A stretch of DNA of 64,000 nucleotides from Chondrosia reniformis (Eukaryota > Porifera > Demospongiae > Chondrillida > Chondrillidae): assembly GCA_947172415.1 (NCBI GenBank), contig OX359192.1:5830501-5894500 (forward strand), in the 5' to 3' direction. The notes under the pieces are model-generated. The model was not told the origin of the DNA. It was given only the letters and a program-made list of their open reading frames with translations, and did no database searches. The position numbers were made by a program, and so were the translations under genes. Below are positions 20,835-34,600 of the stretch, one piece after another. Every line of letters begins with the position of its first letter. Position 1 is the first letter of the stretch.

Positions 20835-23800
20835 ATGGCGATGTTACCATTGGCCAATCGTCTCGTAAACTACTGTGTTGTACATGGAGTGGACGAGAAA
20901 TGTTTGCTAAAAGCAACTCGTGGTTCTAAAATTGTGGCCAAGATACAAGAATGGGTAAGTCTTTAATCAGATCTTTTCGGTAAAAGGGGATTATTTAGAT
21001 AGGGAAAATCTAAGGAAAGCATTGATGATCTGACTCTAGCTAGTCATTCGTGAGGCACCATATCTATGGAGACACTCTGCTCATTTGAGGTCCATTTTTT
21101 CAATTTAGTTTGAGACGATAACCTGACTGACTCGTGCGGTCGTGCGCAAGTGTGCCAATTAAAAACTCTTCTAAATGGTTGCTCTAAAGCGGAAAAGTGG
21201 TTTACGGCTTACGAAAGTAATTATTATTATCACCGCATTTGCAATGAAATATGTCTTTTATATACATCTAATTCGTATAAATGCTTACAAAATAATGAGA
21301 ATCGTTGGTATCATATATGAATCGCATGCGAATATATATTGTTTTGTAGTATTAGGTTCCTATACATGTATTGAACTGCCATTTATTTATTCCTATTATA
21401 TACTTTCTATATGTTTTGAAGATATAAAGGCCCTTTAGGAAGGAAACCCGAATTGTATTATAAATTGGTGTCTATTCAGTTTCTATAGACAAAATTTCTG
21501 ATCTATTCTTTCTTGTGTGATGAGAGACCAGATATTGGCAAGATAATGGTGCTCTGTCTTGTTCCTCGCATGTTCTTGTTATAATAGTAGACCTCTCAAG
21601 TATGTTTATCTCCCTGGGTCTGGTTGTGTATCTAGAGTTGTAAATGTACATGGCAGTATATAGTGGAGCATCAATCACCCAATTTTCAAATAACCCAAAT
21701 GTTTAGAATGATAATCTAAGTTCCACTTGTTACTTAGACAAAATTTGAAGTACTGTACATATATTTAAAATTAGTATTTGTTCAGTGGCTCTACATTTAA
21801 CAATCAGTACATTCTGTAATTTCATTAAGCACTAATTTGTTCCTAATAATAATAAATAACTACTCAATAGTTTAAAATAGTGGTAGCAGTGGTTCCTAAC
21901 TTCCTTATGCAATACACAATGCTTAAGAGTATCCACACTTTTCTATTTGTATAGGTTGGGAAGTCATCAGTTTCTGATAAATTTCCAATTGAGCCTCAGT
22001 TACTTGGTGTTGTCTCACCTATGGTGGCACATTTCCCTTGTGAAAAGGAACCCCTAGGGAAATCCCCTCCTATTGATATTTCACAAGGTTTTAATGAAAA
22101 GCAGATTGGAGTGCCTTCTGATCGAGTATATGCTTTACAGCACCTCATAATGCCTGGTGAGTTCGCTGTATCAAGAAGAATAGTCCACTCTCACCGCATG
22201 TATGAAATATGTTACCGTAAGTTGGGAATGGTGCACTGAGACGGTGAGGTTTATGGATAAGTATATGAAGATTATTACTGAGATGTCAAATTAATGCACA
22301 TCAAAGGATTGCACATGCAGGCAAAACTCATAACCTTGCATTCTTTAGACACATGCATTCAATTCCTGATGTTGGGCGCAGTCTTTGTTATTTTAGTTTG
22401 TAAACCTGTTTCTGTACTGTAGATGGAGTTTCCTTGTACCGAGAGGAACAGAACCCCACTGTAGTCTCAGCTCGCCTTACAGATGACTATGGCAGCCAGA
22501 ACTACTGCACTAGTCTGACAATCTATAGAAAGCTTGCTATTGCTAGTCCAGATGAGACCTGTGATGGTAAGTGTAGGCATCATATGTGTTGCAATAACAT
22601 GTCCTTCTACTTGAATGTTGAATGTCCTTCTACTTGAATGTCCTTCTACTTGAATTCATCTAAGCTTTTAATTGCAGAATACATAAATAAGGTGAACCTA
22701 CTGTCTTTTCTCTCTACAAAGTTGCAGTCTTTGCCCCTACCAGTATAGTCCTAGTCTCCCACACTCCCAGATACAGAACACAGAAGGAGTTGCTCAGTTG
22801 GTGAGATTACTTGTATCTCCTCTCCATCCAGTCCAATACATTATTATAAATATTAATGCAGTTTGCTTAGAAGAATTAAAGATAAAAGTAACGATTCATT
22901 TTACAAAATTCTGGTAGAGTTTTGCCTGCATATATTTGCAGTACCCTGCCCTCCACCAGGAGACCTCTTAATTGTAAGTAAACACCACATTATTACTAAT
23001 TATATTATCATGTGTGTGTTAGATCAGAAGTATTATATTATATAGTACATACATACTGTATTTGTGAATAATATATTAATACTTTAATTAATAATACGTA
23101 GGTACATGTTTAAATTTGTAACAATAGGGCTGCCATTCTACGTATTATATACTTTCAATAACTGTCCAGGTGTGAAATGATTTGAATTGTAATTTTGGAT
23201 GTGCTATACTTCATTTTCTGTAGTCTTTCAAAGTCTTTGAACATGTATGGAAATTGAAGCCACCTCGACTGCATAGCCATTCCAGAGGTTTGTGTCCTGC
23301 TGCCCACTTTGGAAAGCAACACCAAATGCCAACATATGTGCTTACAAAATTTGAAAAAATGTTATTATTTACCATACTTCACACCTTAAAAATACAATGT
23401 TCACTTTTAGCGTACATTCTTTATTTAGGTAGTGTAATGTTCTCTAATAATTGCATGTAGTATTCTGTGGATACTGATGCATTTATGACATCATTTGTGC
23501 CCAATTGATGTCTTGTCTTTATTGTCTGTTTTATTTAACTAGATTCATCTGCGTTGGACATTCGTCTACATTATCCATTTCACTGCCTTTCACCAGAGAA
23601 TGTTCTGAAAGTGGTTGCAGCTATTCTTACAGAAAAACGAATCATTTTTACCTCTCAACATTACTCTTTACTCACTTATGTTATTGAGGTTGGTGTCTGG
23701 TCACTCCAATCATATTGAGAGCGATGTATTGAGAGCAATATATGTACTTATTAAGTGAATTGACTACTGTATTTTACCCGAATAATATACATAGCCAATC

Positions 23801-26800
23801 TTGTAATAAGGTTCATATAGACTCATATCTGTCAAAAAAAATTGATGATAACCTCTAACTCTACATTGTCTTTTCTATCACTCGCATACACTCTACTACA
23901 TTGCACATCTTAGTGGTTTTTAAACCATTCCTTTTACAGTGTTTTTTTCTGTACATATTTCCAATGGAATGGAGACACCCGACAATAACTATAGTTGCAA
24001 GGTAAGAATCAGAGCATTGATAGCATAATTTGTATGTATGTAAAGTATCTATGGAAAAGTTGCCACTTTTTGTGTTTTGTTATAGGTCACTGCTTGATTT
24101 TTTGGACTATTTTGGAGTTTATTTGTATGGTGTTCATTCTTCTGTTGCTGATTCGGAACAAGCTGCAAATGTAATTTATCTTCTTTGTAATGTGTGTAAG
24201 TTTGATGTCTCACCCATCTCTCTTTTGTTTAAAGGTAAGTGATGTTGTTTGGGTCAAACTGGATGAAGGAGATGTTACATTCAACCTCACTGACAGCATT
24301 TGTCCAGCCTTACCAGAGTCTGCTTCTAAACGCTTCCTGATAAAGTACAGAATGATACCTAATTACATGTCTTTGTCCTAAAGGCATTGACAGTCTAGAC
24401 ACTGATGTTAATACATGTACACATTCCTTATATGTAGCTACAAGAAATTGCAAGAAGAATACAAAAGAATTGACATTCTTATGACGGAAATTCCCTCCAT
24501 TTTGGACGAGGATGCTGCAGAGAGGAAGGAAGAGTTGGAAGCAGATTATGATAGCTGTTTGTCATCTGGTGAGGAGCAGTTATGTTTGTGTACTGTTGTG
24601 ATATCTGTAAAAGGCGAGTACGTACATTATTATTTTATTCCTGTTGTTCTGTGTCTTCTGTGCAGCTTTCCTAGATCTGATTGTTGAATCTGTCGGTGAA
24701 ATGTTTATATTCCAAACAAGAAATGTTAGTGGGTTAGTAATGGTTATTAGAATGTGCTCCTCCAAACTGCCACTTCTCTTCAGGGTAACAAAGATATCAA
24801 AAATTGGCCAGGCCTTTCTAAAGCTACAAAAGAGGAAAAATACTTTTATACTGAGGTACTGGCTTGCAACCTTTAACCACCAGATCCAATGATGTAATGT
24901 GATAATCAAACCACAACTGTTTAATTGTTACATCATTTTGGAGGGAAAACATAGAGAGAGCTGTTGTTGTGAATTGATTTTTAACCACCAGTGCTCTGTT
25001 ACTGAGCTACCATTGTCACAGTCATGTTCCCTTCCTTATTTCCCCTCTTATACATATGTACCATGCATTATAATTGGCCCTTGTTACATGGGTCATCTTG
25101 GCCAGATCAAGCTAAGGTACGTGTATGTACTGTAGGTGGCTAAGGCGGATACGTGGTCCAATCTCATCTATCAGAGAATGCAGACCACAAAAAGGGATGA
25201 CTTTGTCATCAGAGTGGAAAGCATTGCCAATGCCTTACAAAGGTAAGATGCATCAGCTGAAGACTGTGCTTTGAGTATGTATACAGTAATTGCTTGCATT
25301 TTGCATGTGTATGCATGTCGTATGTGTAATTGCTTGCATTTTGCATGTGTATGCATGTTGTATGTATAATTACTTGCATTTTGCATGTAGTTCTGATGAG
25401 CTGCCAAATGCCACATCAACTCAGAAGAAAACTACACAGCAAGTAGCGACAAAGTGTGTAACTTGTTATAATGAACATATATTATGGGTGCACCTAACAG
25501 GGCGTATTGATGATGCCTAAACCTTTATTAGATTAAAGTTAGCCCAACTTATATATTTAGGTCAAATCTTGGAAAGTTGTTTGATATTGGGAGAAAGACA
25601 CTTACTTTACATCTCAACGAGACTAATGAATCTACTGATGAAGAGCAACACTCTAGACAGCTAAAACCGCTCATGGCAACCCAGTCTTCTGTCTTGAGCA
25701 GTTCATCTATTCTGTCAGCATCCTCTCTTGGTTCTTTCAGTTTTGATTCTGAGGTCCGTGTTTTGGAGTTGCCATCCTATAGCTATAACAAAAGTTAGTT
25801 ACATATTATGTACACAGTATATCGCATCCAGTAAACGTGATACTTATCTCTTTCTTCAACTTATTGCTACGTAGAACAATATTTTGAAATGGTTGTTCAG
25901 CAATTAGAAGAATTAAAAGTGAGTTTGTTCCATCCCCCCATCAAAAGCATACATATAAGCATTAGCCTCAGAAATAGTCCCTTCATAACTAGTAATTTCT
26001 GATTATTTGATTGAGGATGAACTTTGTTTATCTAAATTGGCAGACCACTGCTCAGCGATCAACTTATGCTGCTTGTCTCTTCTTACAAGCTTGCTATTTG
26101 GGATCCCTAAGGAAGTTTTCAGATGTTAGTTCTCTCTCTCCTTACAAGTCACTGTTCTTGTTGTACAGAAACACCTTTCTCTGCCTATTCTAGGCATTAG
26201 AACTGTTTTCTCAAACTGATAAACACAAGGTCGGACTTACACCACCCAAATAGTGAGTTGGTGTGTCTTATTGTGGGCGTGGTCATATTGTGGGTGTGGT
26301 CATATTGTGGGTGTGGTCATATTGTGAGTGTGCCATTGGTATGACCTTAAGCCATTGGCTATTATTATAGATACCCAATGCTACAGTGGACATGCATTGG
26401 GTATGGTCATACATACATAAGTAATATCTTTTTAGCATTTCCTTTGTTTGTTTTGGGTAGGTGTGGTCTTTATATGTACGTAGTCATACATTGTATATAT
26501 TTGTAAGCCAGATGTATACTGTATATGTACTGTAACAGCGGCATTTAAAACTGGGCTGGCTAAGGAATAATGACATAGACTGTTAAAAATTCAGTTTTTA
26601 CTATATATGGAAAGGAAGGAAAAAATTCCTGTATAACATGTGGATGAGGAGAATTCAAGTAAAACGTCATAACCAGGAAAATTTAAGATAAATAGATAGT
26701 ACTCCTAAGTACGTAGTTGTTTTGACCTTGGCTGAAGTTTGTTCCTGGTTCTGAACTACATATTTTTAAAATTTATCAAGCAGCAAAAAGTGATCCAGAC

Positions 26801-29800
26801 CTACACCCTGAGTGATAATGTTTCTAGTTTTAATGTAAACCTGCTATTCCCCTTATAGTTTGATTTTACAAATTTTAAAAGAAATGTCAGAAGAAGAAAG
26901 AAAGGAATTTCAGTCAAAGCGTTATTGCCAAGATTTCCAGAAGCTTGTTTCAGACCAAACAGTGAGACACTTATGTAATGTTTGGTTGCAACTGTTTATA
27001 TGTACGTGTAACTTCTCTCTTTTATAGCCTCTGCCACCCACACCAGTGAGGTTAGTAATGTTTCTTGTAAATGTATACTCACTCACACCTACGTACTATT
27101 CATGGTTTAACCTATTTTTTATTTTTTATCCTCAGTGAGCCGCATACAGAACCAATTAGTGAGTGGCCGCCGACCAGAGAGGCTGTTAGCTCAGACTGTT
27201 ATATACTTTGTACTTTTGTAGGCTTGGAGAGGTTTAAACCACTTTTGAAGAAGAAGGAGATTGCAAAGGATCCTGATCTTGTTCTGAAGGTGTTCAATGT
27301 ATTAGCAAATAAACACACACACATTCAACCCCAGCTGTTTCATGAGTTCTGTGAAAATTGGCAAAATCATGAAGCAAAGAGAAGGCAGTTTGTGCCCCCA
27401 AACTTTCCCTTGGCCAAAAAAACAAAGACAGAGTGCAAAGAGGTAGTACATCATTCGATTTTCATTACTTTCATTGCTACTTTCTTCTTCTATTTGTGTA
27501 CTTTTCTATAGAGCATACTGCTGATTTATGATCGTAGTCCCAGAACCTCTCTTGGTCAGGGCACTCTGGTCCTTACTACCTTTAGGTAAATAGTGTATGT
27601 AGATGTGCATTTTTAGGTACGCATGTATGTATTTGAATGTACAGATAAATCTACCACAACACCTCCGTTGTTAGATAGGATTGTGTGGGTTGATATGATA
27701 CAGTAGGTATATACCAAATTCATATGACTGACTGAGATATCCAAAATGGAAGGGCACTCACTAGTGGTTGCAACCTTTGTCCCTGGGGATATAACTCTGT
27801 CAACTTGACAACTTTACTAGCAAGAGTAATAAAATAAAGATTCTTTCTAGTTGTGTCGAACGTATCTCTTAAATGGAGCATCTTTTGACTTGTTTAGCGT
27901 CTAAAGAAGCAGTGTTTGGTAACAGTAAATCTTTCAGAGGGATACAATGTATATAAGACGAAATCACAAAGAATTATAACATTGAAACATTCAACCAAAA
28001 GAATTATTGTAGTTTTCATTGGTTGACAACTTGTGGTTCTGTTATCACTGTTCTATGTGCATGTACTCTAGGCTGCTTGTTGTGTCACGTGGGAACACAC
28101 ATGAGCTGCTGGACTTGAAGAAGAATGCAAACCTGGGTATGTTTGATCTTTACACCACACTCAACTTCCAAAACTACCCAGCTATCAATGAAAAGAGTGA
28201 CGGGACGGATGCAGAAGGCAAACAGGGTAAATTAGAATATTTACAGAAAATGTTACATAATAATTTTTATAAACATATTCATGTATTATTGTTTATTTTG
28301 CCTCTTGTGAATTTCATAACATTTCCATATGCACTGCATGAATTAATTCAAAATTTGGAGAAGTATAATTTAAATGGGATCCTGCATGCAGTATGTCACT
28401 GTCATCATGCCAGTTTACCTATAGTAGTATTATATGATATGGTTTGCTTTGATGTGCTGAAATTGCTTATTGAGTATTGGTACTAATTTCTTTATTGACA
28501 GGAGCTCGAAGAGCTCGAGGAGAGGGCTGGTATGCCAGCTTTGAGAAAAAACATGCTATTACGCGTAATTTTTGGTATATAATGATGACAGAACTAATGA
28601 AGGCCCATCAGCACTCTCTTAGTAAGTTGGTAGACTCTGAAAGACGAAGATGAAAATGCACAATTTTATGTATAAATATGTCAAATGTCATAACATCCAA
28701 ACTAATATAATTGTTCCTTTTCATATTATTTACTTTGATATTCCTAAATATATCATAACTACATATTCACATTAACTGATCTTATGTTTTCAGAGTAATA
28801 GCCATCTAGGGCATGCCTTACAAAATGCACATTAGCCTAATAGGTATAACAGTTTTAGGGTGCTGTTCCTGTGTTTATAGACAGAAAAAGTCCGGAGATT
28901 ATGACTCTTGCTGAGACCAGTGTGTTGATTACAAATGCTCTGATCAACCTTCAGCAATATTGCCAAGACCACGCTGATGCAGAAAAGAGAATACAGAGAG
29001 TGATTACCAAACTGCAGACATATGCAAACAAGGACACCTCCATCAGCACTCAGCAAGTCGAGGTTAGTCTCCTTCAGTTTCTCCCTTGAACATCCTCTAA
29101 TTTTAATGATTCAACAGTTTAGTAATATACACTCTATCATTATGCAATAGGGGTTGTTGTACAGGCTGAACCCTTCCATCGATGAGACTGAAAAGAGAAC
29201 CATTGAGTGTACCTTGTACTTTCCACCTGGAGAAGATGGCGGACAGGGGAAGCTCTGGGTAGGACTGGTAAGTATACAGTTTTATTCTTTGCTGCTGTGG
29301 GCACTGCTTGTCCATCACACCTGTAGGGAAATGGACTGATAAAGGTGTACAATTTGGACACTAAAAGCACAGAGTCTTGTGTCAAAGTTACAACTTCTTA
29401 CCATAGAAAGGCAGCTCGACTGGTAAGTCTCCCTTTTCCTTATAAATTGGGACCTAATGCAAACGTGGCCTCTCTCCCAGTCGTGTCTGCTTCTAGTGGA
29501 AGATTCTGTTTGGGTGGCTGATCTCCATAAGACCATCCATATCCTCAATGCTGAATCATGCTGTGGTAAGTTCTGTGTCTTATCTCCATGGTTACTTCTG
29601 TGTAACCTCATTGGACTAAAGCATTATCTCTTTGACTGCAGTGACCTCCAGACTGTCCCACATGGAGGACTCCATTAGAGATCTTGTGATGGACAAGAAA
29701 AAGTAGGTAGTGCAGTGCAGTGGGGATGGGTAGGTAGGTAATTGAATTGCTTTTTTTCATTGCTCAACTTCACTAGTAATTTGGTGTGGGGGTTGCTGCT

Positions 29801-31131
29801 TGAGAAGTGCTGCGTGATTGCTCTTGATCCAGACACTAGAGAACCTCAAGAGAAGGTAGTGATTCTGTTTTTGCACATATACGTAGTCATACGTACATGC
29901 ATAGCAGTTTTACACTCTGTTACTTGTTTAGATTGATGTGGACAACTGCCTCCAGTGCAAGTGTTTAGCTGTCAATGGAAGTCAGCTGTGGATTGGTACA
30001 TTGAGAGCTTTGCATATCATGTTACATAAAAATGAATTAGCCTCTAAATTTCTTAACATTGTACCTTACCACACAGGTGGCATATATGTAACTATATATC
30101 ACAGGGTTTCTTAACCCCCTCGGGTTTCCTTTAGAAAGTATCACAAGGGTGAGGGGCAAAATACAATGAATGTAGAAAAAATTTAAAAGGCATTCTAGTT
30201 CAATAATATTATGTGTTTGCTATTAAAATTAGCAATTTGATTTCAAGGGGAGCAAAATATTTTTCGGGGGGGGGGGGGGGGGGCATTTCCACTAAAATCA
30301 TGTTTGTACTGAAGACAATCCATTAATGTCACTGTTTAATACCAGTAGGAGGACTAAGCTCTCTTTATGCCAAATTGTCTCTTTGGACATGCAGGAACCA
30401 ACAGTGGTATCTTTATATTTGACAGTCAGACACGCTGTCTGCTACAGCAGGTTCGCTTGGACTTGGATATCAAGTCCTTGGCTGTGTCCGAGACCAATGA
30501 AGCAAGTTTAATCTGTGGAAAGACATATACTGTATTGTATTTAGCTCTGTTTTTACATGATCTCAGGTGTGGTGTAGTGTTATGAAAGGGGAAAGCCCTC
30601 TAATTGTCTTTGACTCCAATACATTTAAGGAGAAACACCAGTCTGAAATGTCATTCCGAGTCAATGTTATCTTATCGGTTGGGAAAACAGTTGAGTTTTA
30701 TAGTCTAGTTTACAATTCTAAAATCTTAGAATAGCTCTGACCAAGACCTCTACAATTACCTACTAATTTATACCTGGTGCTAGATTTGGTGTGGAAAAAA
30801 GAGAGAAAAATCGTCCGCCAAGATCTCTATTTATGATGCTAAAACATATCAAGAGACAGCAGTAAGTTGGCCAACTTTGTGTACAGAATTTGAAATATCA
30901 AAGTCATCTGACAGACTGTTGACCATCTTGTCACTGGCCACCAAACTGTGTATGCTATATGCCAATGCTATATATGTGTCTCCTTGACTATTGCTTACCC
31001 CTCACTAGGTGTTAGATGCTCATTCTGACTCCATCAGAACTATGGTATTTACAAATGAGATTGGAATGGTTATCAGCGGGTCAGCTTCCAAAGACGGAAC
31101 GGCAGCCGTATGGGATTCAAAACTGTTTTAG
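20835..31131 (+). CDS. DENND3: DENN domain-containing protein 3 (Rab GEF with C-terminal WD repeats)
   Basis: DENND3 is a guanine-nucleotide exchange factor for Rab12 that links membrane traffic and autophagy. Start MAMLPLANRLVNYCVVHGVD at 20835. The DENN module spans roughly 22.0-24.4 kb: uDENN (SLYREEQNPTVVSARLTDDY), then the core DENN (LRLHYPFHCLSPENVLKVV type text at about 23550, AAILTEKRIIFTSQHYSLL, then FFLYIFPMEWRHPTITIVA) and SLLDFLDYFGVYLYGVHSS. dDENN follows in later exons (RKLQEEYKRIDILM). The middle part (FKPLLKKKEIAKDPDLVLKV; ILLIYDRSPRTSLGQGTLVL) matches the DENND3 linker. The C-terminal propeller includes KLWVGLGNGLIKVYNLDT, SVWVADLHKTIHILNAES, NGSQLWIGTNSGIFIFDS and GSASKDGTAAVWDSKLF before the stop at 31131. 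The combination of DENN and WD repeats is diagnostic. It has many short exons. A SINE and a G18 tract lie in introns. Confidence 0.93.
24898..25024 (-). repeat. tRNA-derived SINE copy
   Basis: Read on the minus strand: GGTAGCTCAGTAACAGAGCA (A box), CTGGTGGTTAAAAATCAATT (degenerate B-box region) and a tail ending CAGTTGTGGTTTGATTATCA. Same order as the copies at 15.3, 35.4 and 45.5 kb. It lies in a DENND3 intron. Confidence 0.8.
25285..25392. repeat. Short tandem repeat in DENND3 intron
   Basis: About 2.5 copies of a roughly 42-bp unit containing TTGCTTGCATTTTGCATGTG followed by TATGCATGTCGTATG, just before the exon starting SSDELPNATS. Confidence 0.85.
26268..26336. repeat. 17-bp tandem repeat in DENND3 intron
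   Basis: Four copies of ATTGTGGGTGTGGTCAT with one C/T variant and a degenerate final unit, in a DENND3 intron of about 600 bp (26.23-26.86 kb) that shows nothing else. Confidence 0.85.
30266..30283 (+). repeat. G18 homopolymer tract
   Basis: Eighteen consecutive G residues in a DENND3 intron, unusual in this AT-rich sequence. It could form a G-quadruplex or be an assembly length error. Confidence 0.9.
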
Positions 31132-31374
31132 TTGTCAACTTTTGAACAGATTTAGAGATTAGTTTTAATATTTTGAATTGTAACAAGAACTTTGTAATCA
31201 CATGATACATACATTAGCAGTAACGAATGTAGTCTCCATTTAACTGGTCGTAATGTCCTCGCGCAGTGCAGGTCTCCAACTCTTAAAATATTGTTCAAGT
31301 TACGTAGCACAATAATACTTTTACAAATACATGAACATATCTCAACGAAATCTCCTAGTATATTAACTCAAGAG
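31132..31374. other. Convergent 3' region DENND3/UQCR11
   Basis: 243 bp between facing stop codons, AT-rich, with no gene or repeat recognised. The 3' UTRs of both genes must lie here or overlap. Confidence 0.4.
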
Positions 31375-31619
31375 TCACTTTGATGGTTCGGGTGGAAATT
31401 TTCCCTTAACATACGGTATCTTTGCCATGACAACCTTCCAATCCGTTATATAGCAGAATGCTAGCGCTGCCATCCCCAACCAAACGCCGGTTGTTGTACT
31501 CCTAACAGTTAGAAATACAATTATATTATTTACTATTTTCATTAAAATAAAACTTACCAAAGTCTAGCTTTTTCCGTAGTTATGCCAAAGAGAGCTGGCT
31601 TAGGTCTTAGGAGAACCAT
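31375..31619 (-). CDS. UQCR11: Cytochrome b-c1 complex subunit 10 (complex III)
   Basis: Small single-pass subunit of mitochondrial respiratory complex III. Two exons, 31619-31558 and 31501-31375, flank a 56-bp intron and give 62 residues (human protein 56). Exon 1 reads MVLLRPKPALFGITTEKARL. Joining it at W gives WSTTTGVWLGMAALAFCYIT, then DWKVVMAKIPYVKGKFPPEP and a stop after SK. The ATDW / VPYINGKF motif of the family is recognisable as ITDW / IPYVKGKF, with a hydrophobic helix immediately before it. It is one of the shortest genes in the window and was identified by its C-terminal motif. Head-to-head with SKIC3 over 56 bp. Confidence 0.88.
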
Positions 31620-31675
31620 TTCATCCAGTGAACGAGTGCTATTGGGCAATATTCTAGTCACATGACTTTAGCAAA
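31620..31675. promoter_or_regulatory. Bidirectional promoter, UQCR11/SKIC3
   Basis: Only 56 bp lie between the two ATGs. The gap contains AGTCACATGACTT, a near-palindrome around CACATG. No TATA element. Transcript starts probably overlap. Confidence 0.55.
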
Positions 31676-34600
31676 ATGGCCTCCAAAGAAATAAAAAGTA
31701 AACTAAAATCAGCAAAGACTGCAATTGGTCAAAAAGAGTACGAGAAGGGACTCGCTATATGTCAGGTATAGCATGTAAGATATGTATAGGCTGGGCATCA
31801 TAACCAGTTACTAGTAACTAGGATAACGGTATTTCCTTTTTGCTATTATCAAGGTTATCTATATTACATATAGGAAGTTTTGGATGTAGATTCAGAGTGC
31901 TATCACGCTCTAGTATTTGCTGGTCTTTGCTCTTTGGAGCAAAACCGGAATGCGGATGCCAAAGAGTACTATAACATGGCAATTCATATATCACAAAGTG
32001 ATTCATTAGCTTGGAAAGTAAGTTATAAGAATCTCTCGTTTCATAGTCCAGTTGTCTGCATGCTGCTAATGTATTTCAATTTCATGCTGCATTAGATATT
32101 TGAGTTGGTAATGTTCTTGTTTGCTCTAGGGGTTAGCTGATTATTATGACAGACTTGGAAAGCTGCCGCTCAGAACTGACAAAGAAGATGCCATTGGTGT
32201 ATATGAAAAGTGCCTTACATTTTCAGATATGTAAGTTAAAAATGTATATGAATGAATTGCTTTCTAAATGTTATTTGTAAACAGCCAGCCTACAAAACGT
32301 CAGCAGTATCAGGTTAAGCTCCTTGACTTGTATCAGTCAGTCTTGCTGATGGAGAAAGTGAAGTCCCTTGCACTAGAAGTGGTGTACAGTCCTGAAGCAG
32401 ACAAGCTTGTTGTGCAACACTGCTGGGATGTCCTAGTGGGGATGCTCCTTAATCAGAAAGGGCTGACGGAGGATCATATGTATAAAGTGAGCTGCCTGGG
32501 GCCCCACACTTGTAGGTTTGTGTTCATGTGTGACCTCTGTTCCAGATTGAAGAAGGGCTTGAAGCTCTAGATAATTTTGAAGTTGTGCAAGATGATAGAA
32601 GAACAGTCTTTTTTACTAAAATGAATAAATTATTTTATGTAAGAGTCTTAATATTATTAATAGGAGAGTGAACATGTCATGTTTACATTAAATTTGGCCT
32701 ACTTGTACAGTCCACAACCTGTTTGGAGGATGCAATGGGTGTGTTGAAGAAAATGAGGGAGCAATTAGAGAAGATGAAGGAGACAAATGTTTCGTTGCAT
32801 TGTTGCATGGCAAGGTGCTACTTGTTCAAACTCTTTACAACTTATCCACCAGACCTCTCTGAGGCCCATTTGGAATATTTCCAGCAGTTTAGCTCCTTTT
32901 CTGAAGAAGATGGTCTAGATGTGGTTTTCATTAAGAAACTTATTTCTGTTGTGCTATTGCTAAAGATTCAATCTGCAGTTGATGAAGCAGCTACTGTCCT
33001 GGACAGTATAGGTATTCATGTACAGCAAATTATATGTCCATCATGTGATAGTAACCCATAGTTTGTAGTCTTTCATTTACAATCTTTTGTGTTGCCATAG
33101 ATACCTTTGATGTCATTTCTTCTTTATTGAGAGGGTTAACATATCTAAAGAGACACATGTATCAGCTTTCTGAGGCAGAATTGGAGAACTGTAAGTAACT
33201 ACGTATAATGTATCAATACTAGACCAACTCTATATGCTGTTGATTAAAGCTACGTAAGTCCCAATATTTATGTATAATAGTGTTTTGGGAACTGCCATCT
33301 TGGTAGAAGATGGATAGGCAATAAAACATTTTATATATTTTCTTCAGGACCACGTATCTCAACTTGTCATATTTATATTTGTACTGCACACTAGGTTTGA
33401 GAGATATGTCAAAGTTTCCTGAATCTTGGAAGGACCAGATTATGAGTGTTGTCAAGTATGTGAAACACAGTAAGAATATTGAAATTTGTATATATGTACG
33501 TATATTTGTCCTTTATTATAGCATTCTACTGTGTCACTGCTATGTTGCCCTGGGTGACTTTAGAAACCAGAGAGCTATGTCAATGTTAGATTCTCTTCAG
33601 CAGAGCATAAGTGATCTGCCCACACTCCATCAGTACATCCATCCACTGAAGATAGAGCTAAGATTGTCTTTGGGGGACATTCAGATGGCAGAACAGGTAA
33701 TTAGTGTCACAAGGAGAGAAAGATCTTGTGGCTGACACTGACTTTGGTTGTCCAACTGCAGATGAGTGTGGAACTGGCCAAGTCTCCCCACTGTAGTCCT
33801 GTTACTACGGCATGCTTGCAGGTACTTAGCAACAGAGACACTTGTTACTTTATATACTGTCCATATAGCAGGAAGTGGTGGGGAATTATTTGATGATCTG
33901 GCTGTTTGGAGAGCCTAGCAACTGCCAATTTATGAATCATATAGATCATTTGTAGTAGTACTCAGGGGGATTCCCCTCGGTTGTAGTATATGTATGTATG
34001 TATTGTTTTTATTTGCGGTTTCCTTTACAGATTATTGGGTTTATTATGCAGTAGGACTGGTCACAATATAATAGGATGTTTCTTCCACGAGCCTTCATAA
34101 GCTACATAAATCAGAATATTCTGGTCTGATTGTCACTTAGGGGTTACTTGTAGAGCAAATACACTTGTAATCTTCACATAGGCCAAGGTTCTGTTGAAGA
34201 AAGGAGACTGGAGGGCAGCAGAGTCATCTTTGAGGGAACTGCCCACTGAACCACCCAATGTGCAAGTGATGTTTCTTCTTGGCCAAGCAATGTGGATGGA
34301 GGATGATGATGTTAGCAAGGCTGCTGCCTATGAACTGTTTCTTAAGGTTAGCTAACTCAGTGCTAGCATATTAGTGCAACATGGAATATCCATCAGTTGT
34401 GAACGTAAATGTACGTATTAGCTCAAGTGTTGGGTGGATGGGTAATTGGTACAGCTTGTCTACTTAGGTAGAAGGAAAGCCTATATTGATTTCTACAATC
34501 TTATCATGTGATAAGAGTTTATTTAGCTCTAGCTGACAATGGCTTTATGTACTTTAACATTTTTAAAACCGTTTATCAACAAAAGGTTGGATAAGAAATA

